A stretch of DNA of 64,000 nt. Origin: Candidozyma auris (lineage: Eukaryota > Ascomycota > Pichiomycetes > Serinales > Metschnikowiaceae). Within the stretch, counting starts at the first letter, position 1. Every line of letters begins with the position of its first letter. Made by a program: the position numbers and the translations under genes. Of the stretch, positions 37,845-46,704 are shown in pieces. The stretch lies in the NCBI RefSeq assembly GCF_003013715.1, contig NC_072816.1, positions 868,001-932,000 on the forward strand. The letters are read 5' to 3'. The notes under the pieces were generated by a model. That model was given only the letters and a program-made list of their open reading frames with translations. It did no database searches and was not told where the DNA came from.

Positions 37845-40376
37845 ATGGATCCTTGGAATAGTAGTGTGTCTCAGGGAGTCATAGGCGGTATGCCTCCTCT
37901 CTTTGACTACTCAGATCCGCTTTTGTCTCGTCTTTTGGACACAAAGAAGGCACTTCAGAACTCAGTTGATGCTTCCAACGAGATCACCGAAAACGAAGAG
38001 GACCAGGTGCCCAGAGTGTCGGCGCAATTCCAATTCTTATCGGCTGTTTGTGAAGGCGACCTCATTACTGTCGAGTCTGTCGCCAAGGATCACCCGGAAG
38101 TGGTGCATCAGATGTACCCACAAGATGAAGGCGTGTCTCCACTTATCTTTGCAGTGGCTTTCGACCACCAGGATGTCGCCGAGTCGCTCTTGTCTACACA
38201 TGGCGTCGACCCCGATGTTGCTGACGAGACACCAATTGGATATTCGCCGCTAATGTGGGCAGTGCACTTGAGAAACTTACACATGGTGAAGCTTCTTCTA
38301 GATTATCAAGCAGATCCTTACAATGCGCCCAAAGGCGATGGCAAGGATGCTGTGTCATTGGTCACAATGGAGGACCCAACCATGTATGAATTTTTCAGAA
38401 GCCATAATCTATTGAATAGGGGTCTGAACAGAGAGAGTGAGGTATATGAGTCCGACCCCTTCCAACACGACTCCACGGACTTGGACCCTGTCACGCATCA
38501 GATCCGGATGCAGACAGCTGGATTATCACTTGACATGGATGATGACGACGACGATGTTCGGGAGAAGGAGTTGGATGAAGAGGCCGAGTTATCCCTCGAC
38601 ACTGAACTCGTGCAAACCCCACCATACGATTACGAGAAGCTTCTCCCAGAGCAGTTCATCAAGTTTACTGACTCCGACATTACTTCCTTACTTGACTACA
38701 TCTTTGGGTTGAGAACAACGAATACCTCATTGCAGCATTCTACAAAAGTTCCGGCAGCAATTGTCTTTCAACTAGTGAGATACTCTCATTTTAAGGTCCA
38801 CAGTAAGGAATTGACGGAATTCTTGTTTGAGTGTTTTGTCGCTAGGTTGCGCACAGTTACTAACACAAAATCAGGTGTGTTTAATATGGCTGTAGCGGAA
38901 CAAAACGGCGACAAAACAGCGGCATTGCTAGGTGCCGGCGACATTGTGTTGTTGAGTTATTGGCTCTCAGCCATACAATTTTTGCATTTCTACTTTGCCA
39001 AGGCCAACTTGTATCATGACTATCCTGCGTTTCTCCAAGAGTTTGTGAACATCACGCAGTCATTGATTGCAACTCTTTCATTTTCGATCAACACGAGACT
39101 TAATCTTCTTGTCGATGACTGCTTGCTCAAGTTCACAAACTTAGTGGACGTATCCTCAGTGTTGTACGCCAAGGACTGGAACCTTTTCAAAAACAAGCCA
39201 AATATCAAGGATCAGCCTAGTACATACGACGATATTTTGGATATGCTTTACCCTCCCACTATGAAAGAGTTGATGAAGCCTTCTCCTCTCAAGTATGTTC
39301 AAGTTCTCGGGGCTCTTGACTATGTTCTCAAGATTCACGACGTTGATCCTCTCTTGAGACTTCAGACATATTCTCAAGTATTTTACTATATCAACGCTAT
39401 AATTTTCAACAGGATCATGGCAAATTCCAAATTATGTTCACGTGCAAAAGCGATCCAGATCCGTCTCAATGTGTCTACCTTGGAAGATTGGCTAAGATCA
39501 CACAATTACAGCATTTACAAGCCTGATAAGGCAGGCGGACTAATTGACTTACTTGAGCCAGAAGAAGGCGGCCACCAACTCAAGCTTCACAACTTACTTG
39601 ATGAGTCTTCAAATACTGAAGGGAATGTCCCCAACAACAAGGACCCCCATAGTCTTGCATTCTACTATAGATCATTGTATCATATTGGCAAAAGCCAGTT
39701 AATGCCCACCATAGAGTTGTTGCAATGGTTGCAATGCATGTCGGCTCTCAAAGATGAGGAAAGTCTCATCAACACAATCAATCAATTTGATACCCTTAAT
39801 TACTTCCAACTTTTCAAGGTTGCCAACAAACTCTATAGATACGAGGTGGACGAGGAGAAACTACCAAAACCACTTGTCCAGTATCTAAAGCGACTCATGA
39901 ACGAACAAGGAGAGACGCAAATCAGCCGAAGCCTTTTGCATTACATGACGCAAAGTACATTCTTGCTGAAGGAGTTGTACATATACCTCAACCCTAACTA
40001 TATTTTCGGGGTTGCCTTGCCTAATTTGAACGAGCTAATAGTTCGGTACGGTGCTGGATTGGGTGGCGTGAAAGCTCTTCGGGCGAAGAAGTTCCAGCCC
40101 ACCCTTCCAGTTACAGTGTTGGACGATGTTGATGAAATTTTGACCAAGAATAGAGAGTCCAATGTTAACGACACCTACGACTACGAAGAGAGGTCGCATG
40201 ATGATGACAATGAAGCTGTTGCTGGCGGTAACGGTGATGAGAATGGGCTCGATGAACGCTCAGGATTTGATTCTAGTGCACGGTCTTTCAAGGGTGACGA
40301 GCTTTTTAAGACGGCACAGGTTCCCCTGATTGTAGCGCACAGAGACTGGGGTGACAATGAGGAAAACCCTTGGTAA
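37845..40376 (+). CDS. Ankyrin-repeat and dilute (DIL) domain protein
   Basis: A fungal protein joining N-terminal ankyrin repeats (about 50-190, with SPLIFAVAFDHQDVAESLL and SPLMWAVHLRNLHMVKLLL) to a DIL domain of the kind found in class V myosin tails. The DIL signature is clear: INAIIFNRIMANSKLCSRAKAIQIRLNVSTLEDWLRSH, read here as separate blocks around residues 525-565. An acidic linker (about 230-270) separates the domains, and the tail ends NEENPW. No motor is present, so it may be an adaptor in vesicle or organelle transport; that role is inference. The start is the ATG at 37845, giving 843 aa; an upstream GTG at 37800 is ignored. Confidence 0.8.
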   Translation: MDPWNSSVSQGVIGGMPPLFDYSDPLLSRLLDTKKALQNSVDASNEITENEEDQVPRVSAQFQFLSAVCEGDLITVESVAKDHPEVVHQMYPQDEGVSPLIFAVAFDHQDVAESLLSTHGVDPDVADETPIGYSPLMWAVHLRNLHMVKLLLDYQADPYNAPKGDGKDAVSLVTMEDPTMYEFFRSHNLLNRGLNRESEVYESDPFQHDSTDLDPVTHQIRMQTAGLSLDMDDDDDDVREKELDEEAELSLDTELVQTPPYDYEKLLPEQFIKFTDSDITSLLDYIFGLRTTNTSLQHSTKVPAAIVFQLVRYSHFKVHSKELTEFLFECFVARLRTVTNTKSGVFNMAVAEQNGDKTAALLGAGDIVLLSYWLSAIQFLHFYFAKANLYHDYPAFLQEFVNITQSLIATLSFSINTRLNLLVDDCLLKFTNLVDVSSVLYAKDWNLFKNKPNIKDQPSTYDDILDMLYPPTMKELMKPSPLKYVQVLGALDYVLKIHDVDPLLRLQTYSQVFYYINAIIFNRIMANSKLCSRAKAIQIRLNVSTLEDWLRSHNYSIYKPDKAGGLIDLLEPEEGGHQLKLHNLLDESSNTEGNVPNNKDPHSLAFYYRSLYHIGKSQLMPTIELLQWLQCMSALKDEESLINTINQFDTLNYFQLFKVANKLYRYEVDEEKLPKPLVQYLKRLMNEQGETQISRSLLHYMTQSTFLLKELYIYLNPNYIFGVALPNLNELIVRYGAGLGGVKALRAKKFQPTLPVTVLDDVDEILTKNRESNVNDTYDYEERSHDDDNEAVAGGNGDENGLDERSGFDSSARSFKGDELFKTAQVPLIVAHRDWGDNEENPW

Positions 40377-40479
40377 TAGAAATACATGTGTCATCATTGT
40401 ATTGCGTGTATTAGCACAGATATGCTAACTTTTGTATGTACATAAGCTGAAGTGAAAGGACATGCTAGAATTTGGAGGG

Positions 40480-40767
40480 TTACATTTGTGAGACAAAATT
40501 GTTATTCTTGATCTTGGCATTGTTGGCCTTGTTGATCTGTTTTTTCCTCCACTTCATGATGTCTGTCTCCTTCAATTGTTGATCCATCTTTTCTTTGTTG
40601 AGGCAGTCCCACAACCATTCAGGGTACTCTTCATCTTTCAAGGCGACTGGTTCATCACCAGATTTCCTGATTTTGAGGTTAAGCACCGTACCAGCAGGAC
40701 AAATCGATTCTCTAGCAGCAACAGAAGCTGATAGGCTTCTTGTAGCGAGGAAACGAAGAGGAAGCAT
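40480..40767 (-). CDS. MRPL37: Mitochondrial large ribosomal subunit protein mL54
   Basis: Small mitoribosomal protein of 95 aa. A short basic, Ser-rich presequence (MLPLRFLATRSLSASVAA) is followed by the mL54 core with CPAGTVLNLKIRKSG and DEEYPEWLWDCL, then a Lys/Asn-rich tail. The yeast orthologue Mrpl37 is 105 aa. It is convergent with the ankyrin-DIL gene (103 bp) and divergent from OLA1 (299 bp). Confidence 0.88.
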   Translation of the reverse strand: MLPLRFLATRSLSASVAARESICPAGTVLNLKIRKSGDEPVALKDEEYPEWLWDCLNKEKMDQQLKETDIMKWRKKQINKANNAKIKNNNFVSQM

Positions 40768-40957
40768 GGATTTCCAGTTATAAGAAGATGCAGTTTGTAT
40801 GAACTTGATGATGATAAGGTCGTGTCTTGCACAAATATATCTCTAACGTCAATATACTGGGTATATAGCTACTTCAGGATTTCATGAGGATTTACGATCA
40901 AGCCAAAAAGATCTACCGGTAAAGAAAGCTCGTAGTTGTACTTCATTGATCTCTTTC

Positions 40958-40965
40958 CACGTGAC
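40958..40965 (+). promoter_or_regulatory. CACGTGAC E-box between mL54 and OLA1
   Basis: Lies 102 bp before the OLA1 ATG and 191 bp upstream of the mL54 gene, so it could serve either. A GGTTGCGAA related to the TTYGCARCCA motif follows at about 41008. Confidence 0.45.
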
Positions 40966-41066
40966 GACGTTCGCCTGAGTGCGTTCATATAGACTCGCAA
41001 GATGTAGGTTGCGAAAAAAAAATCGCCGAAAAATGGAAGGTTTGAGTATTCTCATCTTTAGCTAAT

Positions 41067-42257
41067 ATGGCCCCAAAAAAGAAAGGACCCGTTGAAAAAC
41101 CAATTTTGCTCGGAAGACCAGGCAACAACTTGAAGTCTGGTATTGTCGGCTTAGCCAACGTCGGCAAGTCCACCTTCTTCCAGGCAATCACCAGATGTCC
41201 CTTGGGAAACCCCGCAAACTACCCATTCGCTACCATCGAGCCAGAAGAAGCTCGTGTCATTGTTCCAAGTCCTCGTTTCGACAAATTGTGTGAATTGTAC
41301 AAGCCTAAGTCGGAAGTCCCAGCTTTCATGACCATTTACGACATTGCCGGTTTGACTAAAGGTGCCAGTGCAGGTGAAGGTTTGGGTAACAATTTCTTGG
41401 CCAACATCAGAGCTGTTGATGCCATTTACCAGGTTGTCAGATGTTTCGAAGATTCCGAGATCATCCACATTAATGACGAGGTCAACCCTGTAGCTGACTT
41501 GGAGATCATCAAGGATGAGTTGAGATTGAAGGACATTGAATTCGCAACCAAGCATTTGGAGGGTATTGAGAAGATCACCAAGAGAGGTGGCCAGTCTTTA
41601 GAAGTGAAGCAAAAGAAGGAGGAGGCCGAATTGGTCAAGAGAATCATCCAGCTCTTGGAAGACGGTGGCAGAGTGGCCAACCAGAAGTGGACACAGAAGG
41701 AGGTTGAGGTGATCAACTCTATGTTCCTCTTGACGGCCAAGCCATGTATTTACTTGCTCAACTTGAGCGAACGTGACTATGTGAGAAAGAAGAACAAGTG
41801 GTTGTTGAAGATCAAGGAGTGGGTTGACGCCAACTCCCCTGGTGACGTGATCATCCCTATCTCTGTGTCGTTGGAGTCTCACTTGTCTCAATTGGAGACT
41901 GACGAGGAGAGAGACGCCTACTGCAAGGAGATTGGCGCTCAGTCCATCTTGCCCAAGGTCATCACTACCATGAGACAGAAGTTGGACTTGATCTCCTTCT
42001 TCACATGTGGTCAAGACGAGGTGAGAGAGTGGACCATCAGAAGATACTATACCGCTCCGCAGGCCGCTGGTGTCATCCACACAGATTTGGAGAGAACGTT
42101 CATCTTAGCCAATGTCATGAAATACGACGACTTGATCGAGCTAGGCGACGAAGCCACTGTCAAGGCCAATGGTAAGTTGATGCAGAAGGGTAAGGACTAC
42201 TTTGTCGAGGATGGTGATATCTTGCACATCAAGGCTGCCGAGGGTAAGGCAAGATAA
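41067..42257 (+). CDS. OLA1: Obg-like ATPase Ola1
   Basis: YchF/Ola1-family P-loop NTPase, ATP-preferring, linked to translation and stress responses (S. cerevisiae Ola1/Ybr025c). G1 is GLANVGKST (28-36), followed by the typical NYPFATIEPE switch region, G3 DIAGLTKGAS and the YchF-specific GLGNNFLANIR. A coiled-coil insertion (about 140-210) and a C-terminal TGS domain (about 305-388, with SFFTCGQDEVREWTIR and ADGDIL-like YFVEDGDILHIK) complete the fold. The 396-aa length is normal. The very biased codon use fits an abundant protein. Confidence 0.96.
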   Translation: MAPKKKGPVEKPILLGRPGNNLKSGIVGLANVGKSTFFQAITRCPLGNPANYPFATIEPEEARVIVPSPRFDKLCELYKPKSEVPAFMTIYDIAGLTKGASAGEGLGNNFLANIRAVDAIYQVVRCFEDSEIIHINDEVNPVADLEIIKDELRLKDIEFATKHLEGIEKITKRGGQSLEVKQKKEEAELVKRIIQLLEDGGRVANQKWTQKEVEVINSMFLLTAKPCIYLLNLSERDYVRKKNKWLLKIKEWVDANSPGDVIIPISVSLESHLSQLETDEERDAYCKEIGAQSILPKVITTMRQKLDLISFFTCGQDEVREWTIRRYYTAPQAAGVIHTDLERTFILANVMKYDDLIELGDEATVKANGKLMQKGKDYFVEDGDILHIKAAEGKAR

Positions 42258-42453
42258 GTTAATAGAGTTGTAGCAGTGCATGACGTTTGGAATGAATTGT
42301 AGGCATAACAATTTGGCTGATGTATGTGTTGGAATTTCCGTGCTGGACTACGGGGCTTCTAGTGTGGCATGCTCACGACCTTGGGTTTCGCAGTCCACTT
42401 TTTTCAACTTATAGCATTACTCAATTTCCAACTGTAACTACTCAATTCATCAT

Positions 42454-43131
42454 ATGTTTAGAAGTGCCCGCCTCAATCGCTTTTGTATCAAACGATACAG
42501 CACACCGCCTAAACAATTTGGTGACCCTCACCATGTGCCTCCTCAACATGAACCCACACAGGCCCCACCAAAGAGCCTAACACAGTTTGAGGACCTACAA
42601 CGTCAGGAGGAAGCGCAACAAAAAAACCGCTTCGGCAGGGTTGCTCTCAGTATAGTTCTTAACATAGTGCCGCTTGTTGTAGTATGGAAGTACTACAGTG
42701 ACAAGTTAGAGAGGGTCAAAGAGGAGTCTGAGAGGCAGGCTATTGCGGCTCAAAGAATTATCAATAGAGAACACATCAAGGCAGGGATGCTCGTTACGGA
42801 CGTTGATCGGCTAAACAAAAGAATACAAGCACGAATGGGTCTTCACATTGCAATGCTTAGGAAACAACTCGCAGACGTCGGTATCGATCCTGTTAGCTCA
42901 GATAAGACTGTTGACGAGTTTACTAAAACAGTTGACAATATTACAGATCTGCATCGAGCTCAAGAGCCCGCCTTCATGAGATATACTCCCCAACCGGCAG
43001 AGTATAAGGATGATCCTAAATTCTTTCAGGCTATAGAGAGACTCAAGCAGAGAATTAGTCATCAGGAACAACCTACAATGACCACAGAAGCACCACATGA
43101 GCTATCATCGTCTAAAAGCCCAAGTTCATAG
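42454..43131 (+). CDS. Mitochondrial single-pass membrane protein of unknown function
   Basis: I do not recognise the family. The 225-aa product opens with a basic, Arg/Ser-containing presequence-like segment (MFRSARLNRFCIKRYS), then a Pro-rich stretch, one predicted transmembrane helix (about 63-80, VALSIVLNIVPLVVVWKYY) and a charged, probably coiled helix (about 82-150) rich in Glu, Arg and Gln. The tail is Ser/Pro-rich. This plan resembles small inner-membrane assembly factors, but there is no sequence match I can name. It is convergent with CMC4, with 408 bp between the stops. Confidence 0.7.
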   Translation: MFRSARLNRFCIKRYSTPPKQFGDPHHVPPQHEPTQAPPKSLTQFEDLQRQEEAQQKNRFGRVALSIVLNIVPLVVVWKYYSDKLERVKEESERQAIAAQRIINREHIKAGMLVTDVDRLNKRIQARMGLHIAMLRKQLADVGIDPVSSDKTVDEFTKTVDNITDLHRAQEPAFMRYTPQPAEYKDDPKFFQAIERLKQRISHQEQPTMTTEAPHELSSSKSPSS

Positions 43132-43539
43132 AGCGATACATTCTTGTTTCCATCTTTATCTTCTTCAACTATGTATAAAGATCCTGGCCCTGTTCAGCAG
43201 GTAGTGCACAGTTACCCGCACTGGGGCAGGGCGCCATAAGACAGAGGAAAATTTCTCACGTTACAATTTCTTCTTCATACAATGTCTTTAGTAGGCGCCC
43301 ATTAGAGTCACGGTTTGCATGATCACTTCCACATGTAGACAGCGCCACTGTGTGGCCCTTCGTGCTCGGGTAAGCCTTAGATCAATAGTTTCTCCGGCCC
43401 TTTGTGTCGTGCTGCTACTCAGCAGTTACGCGGCTCGTAACTTACATGCTTTCAACAGTGGCCCTTGAGTGAGGCCATGATACGGTCACCGGGCTTCGTA
43501 GCACTAGTTCCCTGCCACATGTTCTGCCTTTGTTTATGT
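43132..43539. other. 408-bp convergent spacer
   Basis: Both flanking genes end here. The sequence is rather GC-rich for a 3'-3' spacer, with GGGGCAGGGCGCC near 43223 and several short GC stems, but I cannot fit a tRNA or a known ncRNA. Confidence 0.4.
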
Positions 43540-43785
43540 TTACTTTAACAACTCGGCATCTATCTTGCCCAACAGTCTCTGCTTGAGCTTTGTCTGTAGC
43601 AAGTTGAACTTGGGGCAGCACACGCTCTGTGCCTCCGGGCCGTTCTTCTCGTAGAATTCTTTGCAACACTTGTACAACTCATCGATAACTTTGGTACACT
43701 TGGATTCATTGTACCCATTGCTCTGTAAGCAGTCTTGGATAGCACATGCATGGGGCTTGCACTCACTTCCAACTTCCTCGGACAT
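43540..43785 (-). CDS. CMC4: Mitochondrial intermembrane-space CX9C protein Cmc4
   Basis: Small twin-CX9C protein of the intermembrane space, imported through the Mia40 pathway. The cysteines form C9-x9-C19 and C30-x9-C40, with further Cys at 14, 41, 56 and 57. The ACAIQDCL, KVIDELYKCCKEFY and CCPKFNLL blocks match yeast Cmc4 (73 aa); this copy is 81 aa. No presequence is present, as expected for Mia40 substrates. Confidence 0.88.
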   Translation of the reverse strand: MSEEVGSECKPHACAIQDCLQSNGYNESKCTKVIDELYKCCKEFYEKNGPEAQSVCCPKFNLLQTKLKQRLLGKIDAELLK

Positions 43786-43889
43786 CGCTAAGAAGGGTAG
43801 ATACTTCGGATTTTAGTATAGAAGGAATGGAAGAAGCAACTGTTGAATACTTTGCTCTTGTGCGGTTGGTCCCGAAATTTGTTAGCGCA

Positions 43890-43896
43890 TCACGTG
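43890..43896 (+). promoter_or_regulatory. TCACGTG E-box upstream of CMC4
   Basis: Lies 105 bp upstream of the CMC4 ATG, just after the 3' end of the next gene. Confidence 0.4.
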
Positions 43897-43921
43897 CGCA
43901 AGCTTGCCTCCCACACGGACA

Positions 43922-44977
43922 TTATACGATGGTTGGATCCAAGTCAGCATGGAAATCGTCCTCGTCATACTCACTAGGCTCATAGATGACCAAAGGAATA
44001 AACTCGTTCTTTTCAGCTTGCTTTCTGAAGCTCTTGATCCTGTAGACGTAGAATGCGGCGCAGGAGGAGAACACCGACACCAAGATTGCAATCAATCCCC
44101 AACGTGACAAGTGCCAGCGAAGCCCTTCTATTTCTGACCTCATGGCCATGGTGAAATCTGTAGTAATCTTGTGATTTATCTCCTTGATTCGTAACATGAT
44201 GTTTTTGCTCATGAGGGTATTCTCAGATTTCTGGTCATTGATAGCAACCTGAATGTCGTTCTTCATCTGGATGAAATGGTTATTTAAATCATCTCTAATA
44301 GTCCCAAAATCCCGCTCTAAGACGTTGATTTGATTAATCAGCTCGTTAATGTGATGCTCACGGTTTCGCGTGATGTCGACATTGAGTTCTTGCTGAGCGC
44401 TTTCAAAGAGGTATCTTTCGTTCTCAAGCTCATACTCCTGTGAGTATTTCGTCGAAAGCTTCAGAAGCTTCGAGTTAAGCTGAACAATGAGAAGGTTGAT
44501 AATCTCATCGCTTTGCTCTGGGGTGAACCCTGCTCGCGTGAGCTGCTTGTATACGTCGTATGTATCAATGTATGGTTCCATCTTGTCAAAAATGGTGGTA
44601 AGAAAATCCTCAGGTATTTCCTCGTCTACTTCGGCGTTTTCCGGCTTCATCGTATCCGGTGGCACCACCACTGGATTGGAGAAGTTGAAAAGGGAGGCTG
44701 ACTCTGGGCTTGCAATCTTGGTATCAGCGTCAGAGACCTCTGGGTGTTCGCTCGAAGACTTCTGTTCTTTATCTCTAACCTCCTCGTGGCTTTTGGCCTC
44801 TGCAAACGCCCTGCCTTGGAATGTAGAGAATTGTCGGCTAAATGAACTCTTCTGTATTGATCTTTTTCCCACAAAGGGACTGATGCCGGACACAGACACT
44901 CTGCAGGTAATGATAGGTCGTCGAAGAGCCCACGCCAATACTCTGCTGTAGTAAAGGGGATCTATTTGTTTTGGCAT
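43922..44977 (-). CDS. DUF1640/CCDC90-family mitochondrial coiled-coil membrane protein
   Basis: Member of the MCUR1/CCDC90 (DUF1640) family, represented in yeast by Ylr283w and Fmp32. A basic N-terminal region (about 1-70) looks like a mitochondrial presequence. The family domain (about 120-320) shows DTYDVYKQLTRAGFTPEQSDEII and a long coiled coil, and ends in a transmembrane helix (about 296-316, GLIAILVSVFSSCAAFYVY) with a short acidic tail. In S. cerevisiae Fmp32 is tied to cytochrome oxidase biogenesis; no calcium uniporter need be implied here. The ATG at 44977 (351 aa) is used; an upstream TTG at 45001 is not. Confidence 0.78.
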   Translation of the reverse strand: MPKQIDPLYYSRVLAWALRRPIITCRVSVSGISPFVGKRSIQKSSFSRQFSTFQGRAFAEAKSHEEVRDKEQKSSSEHPEVSDADTKIASPESASLFNFSNPVVVPPDTMKPENAEVDEEIPEDFLTTIFDKMEPYIDTYDVYKQLTRAGFTPEQSDEIINLLIVQLNSKLLKLSTKYSQEYELENERYLFESAQQELNVDITRNREHHINELINQINVLERDFGTIRDDLNNHFIQMKNDIQVAINDQKSENTLMSKNIMLRIKEINHKITTDFTMAMRSEIEGLRWHLSRWGLIAILVSVFSSCAAFYVYRIKSFRKQAEKNEFIPLVIYEPSEYDEDDFHADLDPTIV

Positions 44978-45162
44978 AGGGAGTTTTGCTAGGACGCACA
45001 AGAGTGGTATATCTAAACAACTAATAGATTGATAGATGGGCTTGTGTGCAGGCTATCACCAACACTTACGGTACTAGTCGTGTGCCAGCGAGAGAGCAGA
45101 GACAGAGGTGGATGTTCTCCTTGTAAAGCAGCTAAGATTTTTTTGATGACAGTTTTACCTTC

Positions 45163-46035
45163 CTACTCTTCTTGGATTTGATCCAGGAAGTGTTTCACCG
45201 CCTCATTAAAGTTAGTGCGGCTGAATTCGCGAGCGGTGGGAGTTACTAACGGCGCTCCCTCACACAAAAATGACAGAAGAGTGACCATTTCGAAAGCCTG
45301 GTTTGTCGCTATGACGAGGCCAAACTCCTCACGAAGTGGCATCTTAGACCGTGTGGCAATATAAACCATCATGCTGTCTGCTCGCTTCGCGTTCTTCTCA
45401 TCGCCCACAGCGAACTCCTCCACCACGTCTACCTCTCTAACTACTTGCACAGTACCTTTCTTCTCTTCTTTCAAGAACGACGTTAAATCCTCGATCGTGT
45501 TATCTTCAGATACATCATATGGGCTGTAGAAACATACTGTCTGCACGGTCTCCAACTCCCAGCACCATTGCACGAGGTAGGCAAGCTCGGTTGCCAAGCG
45601 GGCCCTCTCTTTGGCAACGTGTAGTTCTTTCAGCTTCGTGTACTCAAAAAACGATGCTCGGTATCGGCTAAGCTCCTCTTCACTAGGATGGTGCATTCTT
45701 TTGTCAGCGTCCAAGTATGCTTGCGGCTCCTTAGGACACATTTCCATGAAAGGTGCAATCGAGGCTATCAAGGCCACACTTCGTGGAATGACTAACCCAG
45801 CTTCTTTGCCACGGACCCAATTTGCGAAGGTTACGTTTGGCAACGATGGCAAGAGACCAAGCGTTCGGTGAACAACGTGTTTCTCAAACACGGCCTTGGT
45901 GACAACCTTGAACAAAAAGGAGTAGCACTTCGCCCTGACCACCTCAAACGTAGGGTATTTTGAGTTTTGATCGACATTTCTCATTGATTTGAGCTCATTA
46001 GGATCGAAGTCCAAAAGAAGCCTGGTGAAACTCAT
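45163..46035 (-). CDS. Divergent cis-prenyltransferase-like protein (possible Nus1)
   Basis: A 290-aa protein without a confident family. Two stretches look like a degenerate undecaprenyl/dehydrodolichyl synthase fold: VIPRSVALIASI, where active enzymes have the MDGNxRW loop, and ELAYLVQWCWELETVQTVCFYSPYDVSED, which resembles the helix-strand 'WC..LGI..VT.Y.FS.EN' block (read as a pattern, not an alignment). The catalytic Asp and Arg motifs are missing, as in Nus1, the non-catalytic partner of Rer2. Nus1 is therefore a guess. The ATG at 46035 replaces a TTG at 46053. Confidence 0.4.
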   Translation of the reverse strand: MSFTRLLLDFDPNELKSMRNVDQNSKYPTFEVVRAKCYSFLFKVVTKAVFEKHVVHRTLGLLPSLPNVTFANWVRGKEAGLVIPRSVALIASIAPFMEMCPKEPQAYLDADKRMHHPSEEELSRYRASFFEYTKLKELHVAKERARLATELAYLVQWCWELETVQTVCFYSPYDVSEDNTIEDLTSFLKEEKKGTVQVVREVDVVEEFAVGDEKNAKRADSMMVYIATRSKMPLREEFGLVIATNQAFEMVTLLSFLCEGAPLVTPTAREFSRTNFNEAVKHFLDQIQEE

Positions 46036-46100
46036 AATGTAGTGGGAAAGCAAGAAAAAGGTGGGAAATTTGCCCGCTTATATAGGGTCCTGTCCACTTT

Positions 46101-46110
46101 TTTGCAGCCA
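46101..46110 (+). promoter_or_regulatory. TTTGCAGCCA motif
   Basis: Exact core, 66 bp upstream of the Nus1-like gene start and opposite to its direction. Confidence 0.4.
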
Positions 46111-46217
46111 TGGGGCGCTAGGCGAACACGATGTGGGGGTCACCAATGTACTACTAAAACGAACAAAAGTATATGGGAGGTTTAATTTTTGTTAGCTCAA
46201 TGGATCTAGAATTGGCT

Positions 46218-46704
46218 TTATATTGCTGAATTGTACAATGCAATCTTAGTGATTGTCGATAATTCCTTCTGGTTCTCAGACTTGGAGGAAGCAGATTTCT
46301 TGACAGAGTATTCTACATTCTCGACAAGAGATGGCTCTCTGGGTGAAACTTCGCTCTAAAGATGAGCGTCAAATATGAGGACCGTGCCAAATCTCGGGAA
46401 TTATGGCAGGTCCGAATTCTCCAACTATAAAGATTCTCACACTAAATAAAGTGCCCTCAGTATTGATATCCACATCATTCGGACCCTCGATATTAGAACA
46501 GGCAATGACATTCACAACATAAAACAACGATATAAAAAATTTCTTTTCAATGACGACAACTTTTTCTATAGGAAGCAATTTTGGCTCAAACTTACATTCG
46601 CCCTCTACGGAATACTGGTTTCCTCTGATCTCGATATCCTCAAATGTCCCTCCTAGAAGAGCATCGACGCAAAATGAAAAAAAAAAAAAAAAAAAAAACA
46701 GTTC
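46218..46704 (-). pseudogene. Possible decayed gene of unknown family
   Basis: On the minus strand, a frame is open for 112 codons from 46704 to the stop at 46369 without any ATG. It begins in the 22-base T run and reads protein-like blocks such as GGTFEDIEIRGNQYSVEGE and NDVDINTEGTLFSVRIFIVGEF; about a third of codons start with G, and CTG is nearly absent, as in the real genes nearby. A second open block in another frame (46355-46218, 45 codons, SEVSPREPSLVENVEYSVKK) follows a stop. No GT donor and TACTAAC branch site joins the two, so a 5'-truncated, frame-broken relic is the simplest reading. An intron-containing gene with unusual sites is the alternative. Confidence 0.35.
46677..46698 (+). 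repeat. Poly-A homopolymer tract (22 A)
   Basis: An uninterrupted run of 22 A bases about 180 bp before CEX1. It may exclude nucleosomes; its exact length is likely to vary by slippage or sequencing error. Confidence 0.85.

Noticed and set aside
43132..43539. Possible structured ncRNA in the GC-rich convergent spacer
   Set aside because: Only short, scattered stems; no box C/D, H/ACA or Pol III elements could be assigned.
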